DNA of 64,000 nucleotides from Clostridia bacterium (lineage in GTDB: Bacteria > Bacillota > Clostridia > Christensenellales > Aristaeellaceae). The stretch covers positions 1-64,000 of the forward strand of contig JAFZPI010000043.1 in assembly GCA_017552615.1 (NCBI GenBank). Direction: 5' to 3'. How positions within the stretch are numbered: position 1 is the first letter of the stretch; the number at the start of each line of letters is the position of its first letter. The notes under the pieces are model-generated. The model had not been told where the DNA came from, did not search any database, and saw only the letters and a list, made by a program, of their open reading frames with translations. Position numbers and translations under genes: made by a program. Shown piece by piece: positions 56,783 through 64,000 of this stretch.

Positions 56783-58288
56783 TCAGCCCTTGACCGCACC
56801 GCCGGTCACGCCCTCGACATAGTAGCGCTGCAGGCACATGAAGAGGATGGTGACGGGAACGGCGACCAGCACACCGCCGGCGCAAAAGTGGGTGTAGTGG
56901 TTGTTCAGCTGGTCCGGCTGGAGCCAGCTCCACAGACCGACAGCCACGTTCATGCCGAGGGGCTCGTTCATGGAGATGTACCGCGCAAATACGTAGTCAC
57001 CCCAAGGCCCCATGAAGGCGGTCAGCACGGTGTAGATCACGATCGGCTTCGACAGAGGCAGGATGATCTTGTAGAGCACCTGGAACCTCGTGGCGCCGTC
57101 AACGCGGGCCGCCTCATCCAGGGACTTCGGGATCGTATCGAAGAAGCCCTTGGAAACATAGTAGCCCATGCCGGAAGATGCCACATAGACGAGGATCAGT
57201 CCGGGAACCGCGTGCTCCTGGGTCAGACCGATGTCTGCCAATACACGGTAGAGAATGATCATGGCAAGCATGCCGGGGAACATTCCGAGGATCAGCATGA
57301 AGCGCATGAGACCGTTGCGGATCTTAAACCTGAAGCGGGAAAGCGTATAGCTCATGCAGAGCACGATGACCGTCTGCAGGACCGCAACCACCAGGGAGAT
57401 AATGAAGGTATTGATATACCAGCGCGGGAAGTTGGTCTGGAAGAGCTCCACATAATTGTCAAAGCCCCACTGCTGCGGAACGACATAGCCTACAATCGTG
57501 TGGTTCTCCACGCGGAAAGACTGGAGGAGAATGCAGACGAACGGGATCAGCCAGATGATGCTCATCGCCACCAGGAGGATATAGATCAGCGTGTTCGTCG
57601 TATTTCTCGAAGCCCGCAGACCCAGACCGCTCATGATCTGCGCAAACAGGATCGCGAGGCCGCCCATCGCCACCAGAACGCCGATGAACCAGCAGATCGA
57701 GCTGATGGAGATGAAGAGCGGCGGGTTCACATAGAAGAAGCGGAAATTGAAGCCGAACCCGTCGACGGTCTCCTTGAGGCGCTTGGCATACTCGACTTCC
57801 GGATAGATGTGGTTGCCGAGCCACTGGAGAAGGAACGCAGCGACCAGCACGCAGATACCGCCGATGAGAAGCCTCTTCTTTTTCTTGATGAGGCCGAACG
57901 CGATGAGCAGCGCTGCGATCAGCAGGTGGAGACAAATGTTGAAGTCAAAGGCCTTGTGATAGTGCTGCTGGTAAATCGCAAGGGAAACGAAGAAGATCAG
58001 GGCCGCGGCCGCGATCATGCCGATGCCGAGTGTCATCAGCTTCTGCACTTTGTTGGTCAGGGACATGACGATCATCAGCAGGCCGCCGGCAAGGAAAACT
58101 CCGGTCAGGATCCATGCCAACAGGGAAACATATGCGGGATTGCTGCCGGTGAAGGGAAGCCTGACGGCGCTGGCGGGTACACCGCTGGCCACATATGCGT
58201 CATTCACCGAATTGCCGTAGAGAACGATGACGACGGACAACACGATCAGGCCGATTCCCAGCAGCAGTGTCGAATACTTGCTTTTCAT
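56783..58288 (-). CDS. Sugar ABC transporter permease, MalG-like, with a long N-terminal membrane extension
   Basis: A 501-residue permease. The C-terminal 270 residues are a normal MalG-type subunit with the EAA loop DEAARVDGATRFQVLYKIILPLSKP. The first 230 or so residues add five or six extra membrane segments with an outer loop (IYPEVEYAKRLKETVDGFGFNFRFFYVNPPLF); usual MalG proteins are about 280-300 residues. The ATG at 58288 overlaps the MalF stop by one base (TGATG). An in-frame GTG one codon earlier (58291) is equally well placed to the AGGAGG site. Function in sugar import is secure; the role of the extension is unknown. Confidence 0.9.
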   Translation of the reverse strand: MKSKYSTLLLGIGLIVLSVVIVLYGNSVNDAYVASGVPASAVRLPFTGSNPAYVSLLAWILTGVFLAGGLLMIVMSLTNKVQKLMTLGIGMIAAAALIFFVSLAIYQQHYHKAFDFNICLHLLIAALLIAFGLIKKKKRLLIGGICVLVAAFLLQWLGNHIYPEVEYAKRLKETVDGFGFNFRFFYVNPPLFISISSICWFIGVLVAMGGLAILFAQIMSGLGLRASRNTTNTLIYILLVAMSIIWLIPFVCILLQSFRVENHTIVGYVVPQQWGFDNYVELFQTNFPRWYINTFIISLVVAVLQTVIVLCMSYTLSRFRFKIRNGLMRFMLILGMFPGMLAMIILYRVLADIGLTQEHAVPGLILVYVASSGMGYYVSKGFFDTIPKSLDEAARVDGATRFQVLYKIILPLSKPIVIYTVLTAFMGPWGDYVFARYISMNEPLGMNVAVGLWSWLQPDQLNNHYTHFCAGGVLVAVPVTILFMCLQRYYVEGVTGGAVKG

Positions 58289-60405
58289 CACTGGAAATCC
58301 TCCTCATTCTTGATCGAAGGCAGCAGGTTGTACACAACCAGCGAGATCACAGCCACGACCACAAAGACCAGGATACCCACAACCGAGGCCATGTAGTACT
58401 CTGCGTTCGTACCGGTCGTGATCTTGAACAGCCACGTGATCAGCAGGTCCGAATAACCCACGGCGCCGGACGCGCCCGATGCCGCGGTGTTTGTCGGTGC
58501 ACCGCCTGTCAGCAGGTAAATCACGTTGAAGTTGTTCATGTTGCCGGTGAAGCTTGTCAACAGATACGGGCCTGTGATAAACAGCATGTACGGCAGCGTG
58601 ATCTTGGAGTACTGCTGCCAGGCATTCGCACCGTCAATGCGCGCCGATTCGTACAGGTCCGCCGGGATGTTCATCAGGATACCGGTGGTGATCAGCATCA
58701 GGTACGGAATGCCGATCCAGATGTTGATAAAGATGACGGTAAACCGTGACCACCAGGCATCCTCCCAGAACGGAAGGGCTTCTTTGATCAGGCCCAAATC
58801 CATGAGCGTACCGTTGATGATACCGTTCTTTGCGAACATCTTCGACACATACAGGAGGGAGATAAACTGCGGAATGGCGATGGTCAGCACCAGAATGGTA
58901 CGCCAGCCCTTTTTGAACTTGATCCCCTTCTTGTTGATCATCATGGCGATGAACATGCCCAGGAAGTAGTTGGTGAAGGTGGCAAAGAAGGCCCAGATCA
59001 GGGTCCACACCAGCACCTCGCCGAAGGTGGCGGCATAGGACTGGGTGCTGCCGCCGGATGAGGAGGACCAGTTCAGCATCGTGTTGAAGTTGTCCAGACC
59101 CACCCAGTGGAACAGGTTCTTTGTGCCGTTGTTCGTGCCGTCATAGTTGGTGAACGCCACCAGAATCATGAAGACGATCGGCATGACCGTGAAGATCAGG
59201 ATGCCGGTCAGCGGCAGGGCCAGCAGCGTCTTGTGGAACTGGTCGTCCACCATGGACCTCAGGTCATCCTTACCGCTCCTGAGCTTTTTACCGGACAGTT
59301 CGATCAGTTCAGCCTTGCGGTTCACCTTGATCTGGGTTCTCATGGTATAGATGAACGCAATGATGAAGAAGATCGTCAGCACGCCGTAGAGCAGGATCCG
59401 GAAGGAGTTATCGTGATAGACGGTGGTCTCGACTGTCCGCTGCAGCGTCTCGTCATAGACTTCCTTCGTTTCGGCTCCCATTTTGCCGAGCGACGGAAGC
59501 ATCGAAAGCCATTGCCCGCCGAAGAAGACCATGTATCCGATAAACACGATCTCAAACAGCAGGAACAGGGCGCCACGTAGGTACTGGCCACGGGCAAAGC
59601 TTCCAAAACCCCAGATGAAGTAGGACAGCTTATTCTTCCAGTCGCCGGGTTCAAGGGCGACCAGAAGGGCCAGGATCTCCGCGATGACAAAGACGATAAT
59701 CGCGATGAGCAGGGTATTCGGCGCAACGCGCTCCGGCTCCTTGGTCACCTGCGGTTCGGTGTAAGTATGCTCCTGGGCAACAAAGGTCGCATTCGCGTTG
59801 CCCTTGGACTGCTCGGTGATATAGACATTGTTGATGAGATCACCGAAGACCTCAAGTCCGGCAATCGCGATCTCGTTGTTCAGTGCGACGTCCGAAGAAT
59901 AGTCCGCATCCGCAAACACGGTCATGTGCCGGTCGCCGAGCGTGTCGCCGTTCTTCTTGGAGGACTTGAGCACCACGGACGTGGTCTCATCGCTGCGTGT
60001 GAACACGATGCCCGACTTCAGCGCCGCGTCCACCGTGATCTCCGTGCCGGTCTCCTCTTTCACCTTGTCCACGATGGCCTGGTAGAAGGCATCCGTACCC
60101 ATCACGGATTTGTATGGTTTATAGGAGAGCAAGTCGATCTCGCCATCCGCGTTCAGAAGGCCGGATGCATTGTTGTCAAAAGGTTTCACCGCCGTGTAGT
60201 TCACGACAATGGAAGCGCGGCTGACCGCGTTGCTGTAGGTCTGCTCAATCACCGGCTCGTGCTTGAACAGGAAATCGGGCTCGCACATCCAGACGACAGC
60301 CAGCACAACGATCGCCACGATGATCTCGGCAATCAGGATCTTCAGTGCAACATTGCCTTTTCGTTCCAGTTTTCGCGGGAATACTCCCGCCTCATTGTTT
60401 GTCAT
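58288..60405 (-). CDS. Sugar ABC transporter permease, MalF-like, with a large outer domain
   Basis: A 705-residue permease. It opens with a cytoplasmic tail, one membrane helix (about 20-42) and an outer domain of about 170 residues, then a second membrane set with GSFARGQYLRGALFLLFE. The MalF-type core follows, with EAA loop YESARIDGANAWQQYSKITLPYM. The outer domain (SRASIVVNY ... VVLKSSKKNGD) is vaguely like polysaccharide co-polymerase (Wzz-type) domains, but I cannot confirm this. Gram-positive MalF proteins are usually 290-450 residues. The ATG at 60405 follows GAGGGG/AGGGAAG; two upstream in-frame ATGs (60429, 60459) are less well placed. Pairs with the MalG-like gene. Confidence 0.9.
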   Translation of the reverse strand: MTNNEAGVFPRKLERKGNVALKILIAEIIVAIVVLAVVWMCEPDFLFKHEPVIEQTYSNAVSRASIVVNYTAVKPFDNNASGLLNADGEIDLLSYKPYKSVMGTDAFYQAIVDKVKEETGTEITVDAALKSGIVFTRSDETTSVVLKSSKKNGDTLGDRHMTVFADADYSSDVALNNEIAIAGLEVFGDLINNVYITEQSKGNANATFVAQEHTYTEPQVTKEPERVAPNTLLIAIIVFVIAEILALLVALEPGDWKNKLSYFIWGFGSFARGQYLRGALFLLFEIVFIGYMVFFGGQWLSMLPSLGKMGAETKEVYDETLQRTVETTVYHDNSFRILLYGVLTIFFIIAFIYTMRTQIKVNRKAELIELSGKKLRSGKDDLRSMVDDQFHKTLLALPLTGILIFTVMPIVFMILVAFTNYDGTNNGTKNLFHWVGLDNFNTMLNWSSSSGGSTQSYAATFGEVLVWTLIWAFFATFTNYFLGMFIAMMINKKGIKFKKGWRTILVLTIAIPQFISLLYVSKMFAKNGIINGTLMDLGLIKEALPFWEDAWWSRFTVIFINIWIGIPYLMLITTGILMNIPADLYESARIDGANAWQQYSKITLPYMLFITGPYLLTSFTGNMNNFNVIYLLTGGAPTNTAASGASGAVGYSDLLITWLFKITTGTNAEYYMASVVGILVFVVVAVISLVVYNLLPSIKNEEDFQ

Positions 60406-60446
60406 AGACTTCCCTACCCCTCGTATCATAGGCTGATCTCGGAAAA

Positions 60447-60478
60447 CGGCCGGAACCAATCACGATTGGCTCCGGCCG
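60447..60478 (-). terminator. Intercistronic hairpin between binding protein and permease genes
   Basis: A 14-bp stem with one mismatch (60447-60460 with 60465-60478) and a CACG loop. On the minus strand it is followed by TTTTCC. Partial termination or 3' protection here would raise binding-protein mRNA above permease mRNA, as known for maltose-type operons. Confidence 0.75.
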
Positions 60479-60526
60479 CATCTCTCGCGATTGCTGGATC
60501 AGGTTAAATCCGCAATCCCTATGGCA

Positions 60527-62044
60527 TTACTGGGCGATCAGCGTAATCTCGCCGGTGGCTTCGTCGAACTGCACGATATAGATGCCGTCCTCTTCCACCT
60601 TGAAGTTCTCAGCCGGGAAAGCATTGTCCCAGCTCAGGCCCTGGCGGACCTTGAACTCGGTGCCGGCTTCCATCTCCCAGGCTTCCTCGGTCACCCAGAG
60701 GCCGTCCTGCTTCACCAGGGGCAGGTCGTCGGTCCAGGTGGAATAGCCCTCGCTGTAGTCGGTGAAGAAGAAGCCGTCATCCTCGTTGTACATGCCGATG
60801 ATGGTCCAGCCGAACTTCACTTCGTCAGACAGGGTGAACAGAGAGGCGATCTTGTCATAGTAGTTGTCCAGGGCGGCCTGCAGGCCTTCCTCGTCGGTGG
60901 CGTACTTCACGTCATCGCCGATGACCTTGGCGATATCCCACCAGGAGCCATGGATCTGGCCCTGGGGCGTGGCGTAGTTGCCCTGCGCGAGCAGCGCGGC
61001 GAGGCCGGGGTTGGCCTGCACGGCGGGATCCGCCTGAGCGTTCAGGTTGGAGGGACCCCAGGCACGGGCTTCGAAGCGCTCCATCTGGCACTGTTCACCG
61101 GTCAGGTACTCGGCCAGAAGCTGCAGCGCGGCGGCACGGCCGGCATCGACCTGGGGCTTGACGCCCATCAGCTTGCAGCCGGAGAAGGAACCGAGATGAT
61201 AGGTCTTGCCGTCCACCTCGAAGGAGGGCAGATCGGCAACGCCCATGTTGTCGCCCAGCAGGCTGCTGACGGTCTCGTAATCCCAGGTGCCGGTCACAAC
61301 GATGGCCGCGCCGGAGGCGAACTCAGCGCCCTTGGAAGAGCTCAGATGGAAGGGAGAATCCACGAGCTTCTTCATGCCCTTGACGGCGATGAGGCCTTCG
61401 GGGCTATTGAAGGTGTCATGCACTTCGATGAAGGAGCCGTCGTCATCGGTGAACCACTCGGACACGCAGCCGGTGCCGAAGAAGAAGGAAGCCAGATACC
61501 AGGCAGAGGACTGCATCTCAAACGCGAAGTACTTCTGAGCGGCTTCGCAGTCAGCGATCAGGGCCTCGAGGGAGTCAATGTCTTCCTCCGGGATGACGCT
61601 CTTGTCATAGTACATGAAGTAACCGTTATCAGAGGTCAGCGGATACGCGTACATCGCGTCGCCGGACTTGGCGGCCTTCACAGTGCCGGCATCGTTGGCG
61701 GCCTCAACGGCAGCCGCGGACTCGGCGCCCAGCTTGGCCAGAGCACCGGCCTGCACGAGGCGGGCGAACTGGTCCTGTGCGAAGCAGAAGATGTCAGCGC
61801 CGGCCTCAACGTCCGTGATCATGGACGTGGCGGCGTCAGCTTCGGAAACCGGGTTGACTTTGGCATTGAATGTGATGCCATAGGGGTTGTTCTGGTTGAA
61901 GTCCGCAATCTGCTGTTGGGTCAGATCGACGACCGCCTCGGCTACCCAGACAGTGATGTCATAGGTCTCGCCGTCGGCAGCAGCGAAAGATACCATGGAC
62001 AAAGCCATGATCGCAGCCAGAACCAGAGCAAGCAGCTTCTTCAT
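60527..62044 (-). CDS. Sugar ABC transporter solute-binding protein with a C-terminal SusE/SusF-like module
   Basis: A 505-residue secreted family-1 (MalE-type) binding protein. The signal peptide (MKKLLALVLAAIMALSMVSF) ends before ADGETYD. The MalE-like core includes DITVWVAEA, AYPLTSDNGYFMYYDKS and the late SGCKLMGVKP. The last 90 or so residues (from FGWTIIGMYNEDDG to the end) have the W-rich pattern of SusE/SusF-type starch-binding modules (GWTIIG, STWTDDLPL, FKVRQGLSWDNAF). The expected ligand is a maltodextrin or other glucan oligosaccharide. There is no lipobox cysteine, so membrane attachment is unexplained. The ATG at 62044 has AAGGAAG upstream. First gene of the operon. Confidence 0.92.
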   Translation of the reverse strand: MKKLLALVLAAIMALSMVSFAAADGETYDITVWVAEAVVDLTQQQIADFNQNNPYGITFNAKVNPVSEADAATSMITDVEAGADIFCFAQDQFARLVQAGALAKLGAESAAAVEAANDAGTVKAAKSGDAMYAYPLTSDNGYFMYYDKSVIPEEDIDSLEALIADCEAAQKYFAFEMQSSAWYLASFFFGTGCVSEWFTDDDGSFIEVHDTFNSPEGLIAVKGMKKLVDSPFHLSSSKGAEFASGAAIVVTGTWDYETVSSLLGDNMGVADLPSFEVDGKTYHLGSFSGCKLMGVKPQVDAGRAAALQLLAEYLTGEQCQMERFEARAWGPSNLNAQADPAVQANPGLAALLAQGNYATPQGQIHGSWWDIAKVIGDDVKYATDEEGLQAALDNYYDKIASLFTLSDEVKFGWTIIGMYNEDDGFFFTDYSEGYSTWTDDLPLVKQDGLWVTEEAWEMEAGTEFKVRQGLSWDNAFPAENFKVEEDGIYIVQFDEATGEITLIAQ

Positions 62045-62112
62045 AGGGCATACTTCCTTTCTTTTGTCTGACTCCAACAGCAAAACGCTCCCGGAGTCTT
62101 GGTTATAGGTTA

Positions 62113-62131
62113 CGGCTGAACCGTTGAGCCG
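62113..62131. promoter_or_regulatory. Operator of the sugar ABC operon
   Basis: Quasi-palindrome CGGCTGAACCGTTGAGCCG, symmetric as CGGCTnAACnGTTnAGCCG. It abuts the -10 and covers the predicted transcription start, the position of a repressor site. The odd spacing resembles LacI/GalR-type operators. No regulator gene is in the window. Confidence 0.65.
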
Positions 62132-62160
62132 ATTATAGTACGATCTTCAGGATTTGTCAA
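62132..62160 (-). promoter_or_regulatory. Perfect-consensus SigA promoter of the sugar ABC operon
   Basis: On the minus strand: TTGACA (62155-62160), exactly 17 bp, TATAAT (62132-62137). All 12 consensus bases are present. Such a strong promoter implies high expression when its operator is free. Confidence 0.95.
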
Positions 62161-62183
62161 CTGTTTTCAAAGCGGTTCCTGTA

Positions 62184-62196
62184 TCGGTTTTGTATG
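62184..62196. repeat. Left flanking direct repeat of the IS (target duplication)
   Basis: TCGGTTTTGTATG, identical to the copy at 63756-63768. Thirteen bases is longer than the 2-3 bp usual for IS30 relatives. Confidence 0.75.
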
Positions 62197-62197
62197 A

Positions 62198-62226
62198 GTA
62201 AATTCCCAAAGTAACTTCCACAGTAG
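62198..62226 (+). repeat. Left terminal inverted repeat of the IS
   Basis: Starts GTAAATTCCCAAAGTAAC; perfect reverse complement of 63726-63754. Confidence 0.95.
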
Positions 62227-62309
62227 GAATAAGCGAAGGGACTTACATTGAGACATGAAATGCGGTTGAACTTATTCTGGGAAATTTCCCAGAAAGGAGA
62301 CCGCAGGTC

Positions 62310-63524
62310 ATGAAAAAGAAAGAGACCGGCAAGAACAAGCACCTGACCATCGAACAGCGAAAGGAGATTGAGAGATGCCTTGACCACGGGGTGAGTTTCA
62401 AGGCCATCGGAGGACGAATCAGCAAAGATCCGACGACGGTGTCATACGAGGTCAAGCACCATCGGAAAGAATACCGCAACGGCTTTGTCCGCAGGGAGGA
62501 CGGCTGTCCATTGCTGTTGAAAGCGCCGTTCGTATGCAATGGCTGCACGAAACGGCATTCCAAGAGCTGTCCTTACGTGCGGTATCTGTATCGGGCTTCT
62601 GAAGCGCAGGAAGAATACAAGGTTCTTCTGTCTGAAGCCCGGGAAGGAATCCCGCTGAACAAAGAGTCATTTTATGAGGATGATCGAATCATCTCCGAAG
62701 GATTGAAGAAGGGACAGCATATTTGCCATATCCAAGCCAACAATCCACTCCATTCTTCCAAGAGCACTATCTACCGACATTTTCACAAAGGCTATTACTC
62801 TGCCTCGATCCTCGATCTTCCGCGTGCTGTCAAGTTCAAGCCCCGCAACCAAAGGCATACTGATTACGTGCCGGCAGGGATCAAGATCGGCCGCAGCTAT
62901 AACGATTACTGTGCTTTCATGGAGACAAATCACCTGGAATCCTGCGTCGAAATGGATACTGTCATCGGGCGTGTGGGCGGGAAGGTAATCCTCACCATGA
63001 TTCTGTCTGCCTGTAATTTCATGTTCGGCTTACTGTTGGAAAACAAGTCGGCTGTTGAAGCCGCCGCTAAGTTCATGGAACTGAAAGCCAGGATGCGCGC
63101 TTGCAGCTTTGATCCTGCTGAAATCATGCCTGTAATCCTGACGGACAACGGTGTCGAGTTCTCTGACATCTTCTCCTTTGAGAATGATAACAGTGGGTCG
63201 AAAGAACTCTCTGTTTTCTTTTGTGATCCAATGATGTCGGCTCAAAAACCTCATGTTGAGAAGAATCACTCACTTTTCAGGGATATTGTTCCCGGCGGTA
63301 AATCTTTTGATGACTTTACGCAGGATACAGTGAATCTCATCTTCTCTCATGTCAATTCCGTTTCCCGGAAGCTTTATTCAGGAAAAACCGCATACGATAT
63401 GTTTGTTTACCTTTATTCTGAGAAGCTTGCTGCCTGCTTCGGCATTCAGCGGATTCCGCCGGATCAGGTATGTCAGTCTCCTCAGCTGCTTGATGGTATT
63501 GCCGACTTGAGCAAAGGTATCTGA
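62310..63524 (+). CDS. IS30-family transposase
   Basis: A 404-residue DDE transposase. The N-terminal helix-turn-helix (HLTIEQRKEIERCLDHGVSF to STIYRHF-type second motif) is typical of IS30. Catalytic residues are Asp216 (EMDTVIG), Asp279 (ILTDNGVEF) and Glu317 (PHVEKNHS). A zinc-like Cys cluster is visible at CNGCTKRHSKSC (76-87). The frame is intact and the ATG has AAAGGAG upstream, so it may be active. Confidence 0.95.
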   Translation: MKKKETGKNKHLTIEQRKEIERCLDHGVSFKAIGGRISKDPTTVSYEVKHHRKEYRNGFVRREDGCPLLLKAPFVCNGCTKRHSKSCPYVRYLYRASEAQEEYKVLLSEAREGIPLNKESFYEDDRIISEGLKKGQHICHIQANNPLHSSKSTIYRHFHKGYYSASILDLPRAVKFKPRNQRHTDYVPAGIKIGRSYNDYCAFMETNHLESCVEMDTVIGRVGGKVILTMILSACNFMFGLLLENKSAVEAAAKFMELKARMRACSFDPAEIMPVILTDNGVEFSDIFSFENDNSGSKELSVFFCDPMMSAQKPHVEKNHSLFRDIVPGGKSFDDFTQDTVNLIFSHVNSVSRKLYSGKTAYDMFVYLYSEKLAACFGIQRIPPDQVCQSPQLLDGIADLSKGI

Positions 63525-63725
63525 TTCCGTCCTAAAGTAATTTCATCTTCGACTGAAGTTACTCTGAAACACATGCTGCTTCGGTCTTTTCGTCGTGCGT
63601 TTCTTGGCCTGAATGATGATGCAATTGCTGCTGAAAAACGGTTTCTCAACCTTGTTTCTGTTCGTTTTTCCCTTGTTTCAGTCTTATTCCCGCTGTGTTT
63701 CTTGCACTAACTCCTACACCCCTTT

Positions 63726-63754
63726 CTACTGTGGAAGTTACTTTGGGAATTTAC
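63726..63754 (-). repeat. Right terminal inverted repeat of the IS
   Basis: Ends TTACTTTGGGAATTTAC; perfect reverse complement of the left repeat. Confidence 0.95.
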
Positions 63755-63755
63755 G

Positions 63756-63768
63756 TCGGTTTTGTATG
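63756..63768. repeat. Right flanking direct repeat of the IS (target duplication)
   Basis: TCGGTTTTGTATG, the second copy of the 13-bp flank. It ends four bases before the stop codon of the ABC exporter gene. Confidence 0.75.
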
Positions 63769-63772
63769 GATT

Positions 63773-64000
63773 TCAGGCGCTTAACGTGCCGGTTTGGGCC
63801 TCGCGTTCAAGGAGGGCACGGCCGGCTTCATCGCGGAACTGATTGGTGTAAAGCCGGTAATACTCGCCCCGTTTGGCCAGGAGCTGCCGGTGTGTTCCGT
63901 CCTCGACGATCTTCCCGTCGTGGATCAGGAGGATCCGGTCCGCCGAGCGGATCGTCGACAGGCGGTGCGCTATTATAAAGGAAGTGCGACCTTCCAGCGT
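63773..64000 (-). CDS. ABC exporter ATPase, C-terminal 75 residues (gene runs off the right edge)
   Basis: Read by hand from the minus strand: the frame ends with TGA at 63773-63775. The segment contains [16 protein letters not shown] (switch His and D-loop follow-on), [16 protein letters not shown] and YYRLYTNQF, which are the C-terminal signature of MdlB/MsbA-type exporters with fused membrane and ATPase domains. The rest of the gene lies beyond the window. The insertion sequence ends 17 bp downstream of its stop, leaving the gene intact but possibly separated from its original terminator. Confidence 0.9.
   Translation of the reverse strand, partial: TLEGRTSFIIAHRLSTIRSADRILLIHDGKIVEDGTHRQLLAKRGEYYRLYTNQFRDEAGRALLEREAQTGTLSA

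Larger units (their letters stand above)
62197..63755 (+). mobile_element. IS30-family insertion sequence, intact, 1,559 bp
   Basis: Perfect 29-bp terminal inverted repeats at 62198-62226 and 63726-63754 enclose one transposase gene. A 13-bp direct repeat TCGGTTTTGTATG flanks the element (62184-62196 and 63756-63768), as a target duplication would. It lies 36 bp upstream of the sugar operon -35 and 17 bp after the stop of the ABC exporter gene, so no gene is broken. About 200 bp after the transposase stop (63525-63725) holds no gene that I can see, only an imperfect inverted repeat near 63535-63570. Confidence 0.93.

Noticed and set aside
63613..63978. 121-codon plus-strand frame across the right IS end
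   Set aside because: It crosses the inverted repeat and is antisense to the ABC exporter gene.

Overview
The window looks like a chromosomal segment of a fairly GC-rich anaerobic member of the Clostridia (Bacillota). Reasons: strong AGGAGG ribosome sites, SigA-type promoters, pyruvate phosphate dikinase, a biotin-dependent Na+-pumping decarboxylase set, a MalEFGK-type sugar importer and a Cna-B surface protein. A gut or rumen relative of Christensenellales/Aristaeellaceae is my guess, not a demonstrated placement. No RNA genes, CRISPR arrays or phage genes were seen.

Layout. 1-3.6 kb (minus): ppdK (cut by the window edge), a sugar-nucleotidyltransferase and an exported metallo-beta-lactamase-fold hydrolase. 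3.7-7.9 kb (plus): a sodium:solute symporter overlapping an amidohydrolase, then an ECF sigma factor overlapping its probable membrane anti-sigma factor. 7.9-11.5 kb (minus): a cytoplasmic GH5 glycosidase, a DUF4298 protein and an orphan peptide-type solute-binding protein.

11.5-48.7 kb (minus) is one uninterrupted 37.2-kb gene for a secreted protein of 12,387 residues. It has a signal peptide, a small beta-sandwich domain, a 16-copy 24-bp acidic repeat, a low-GC head with FYDVDG-type modules and a choice-of-anchor-A-like adhesive domain. A stalk of about 80 Ig-like isopeptide domains follows; I counted about 44 W-type Cna-B domains. Its C-terminus has no LPXTG motif or membrane anchor in any frame. 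Its upstream region holds an extended -10 promoter, a second promoter candidate and a run of 14 G on the coding strand. That combination suggests a phase-variable giant adhesin and is the most unusual thing in the window.

48.7-49.6 kb is an AT-rich intergenic region ending in a large nested inverted repeat that probably terminates the next operon. 49.6-54.7 kb (minus): five genes, mmdA-like carboxyltransferase, oadG, biotin carrier, oadB pump and oadA-like carboxyltransferase, which together resemble transcarboxylase plus a sodium pump. 54.8-62.2 kb (minus): a sugar ABC import operon (binding protein, two enlarged permeases, ATPase, unknown membrane protein) driven by a perfect-consensus promoter with a palindromic operator. 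62.2-63.8 kb: an intact IS30-family element with 29-bp terminal inverted repeats and a 13-bp flanking direct repeat, inserted between this promoter and the 3' end of an ABC exporter gene cut by the right edge.
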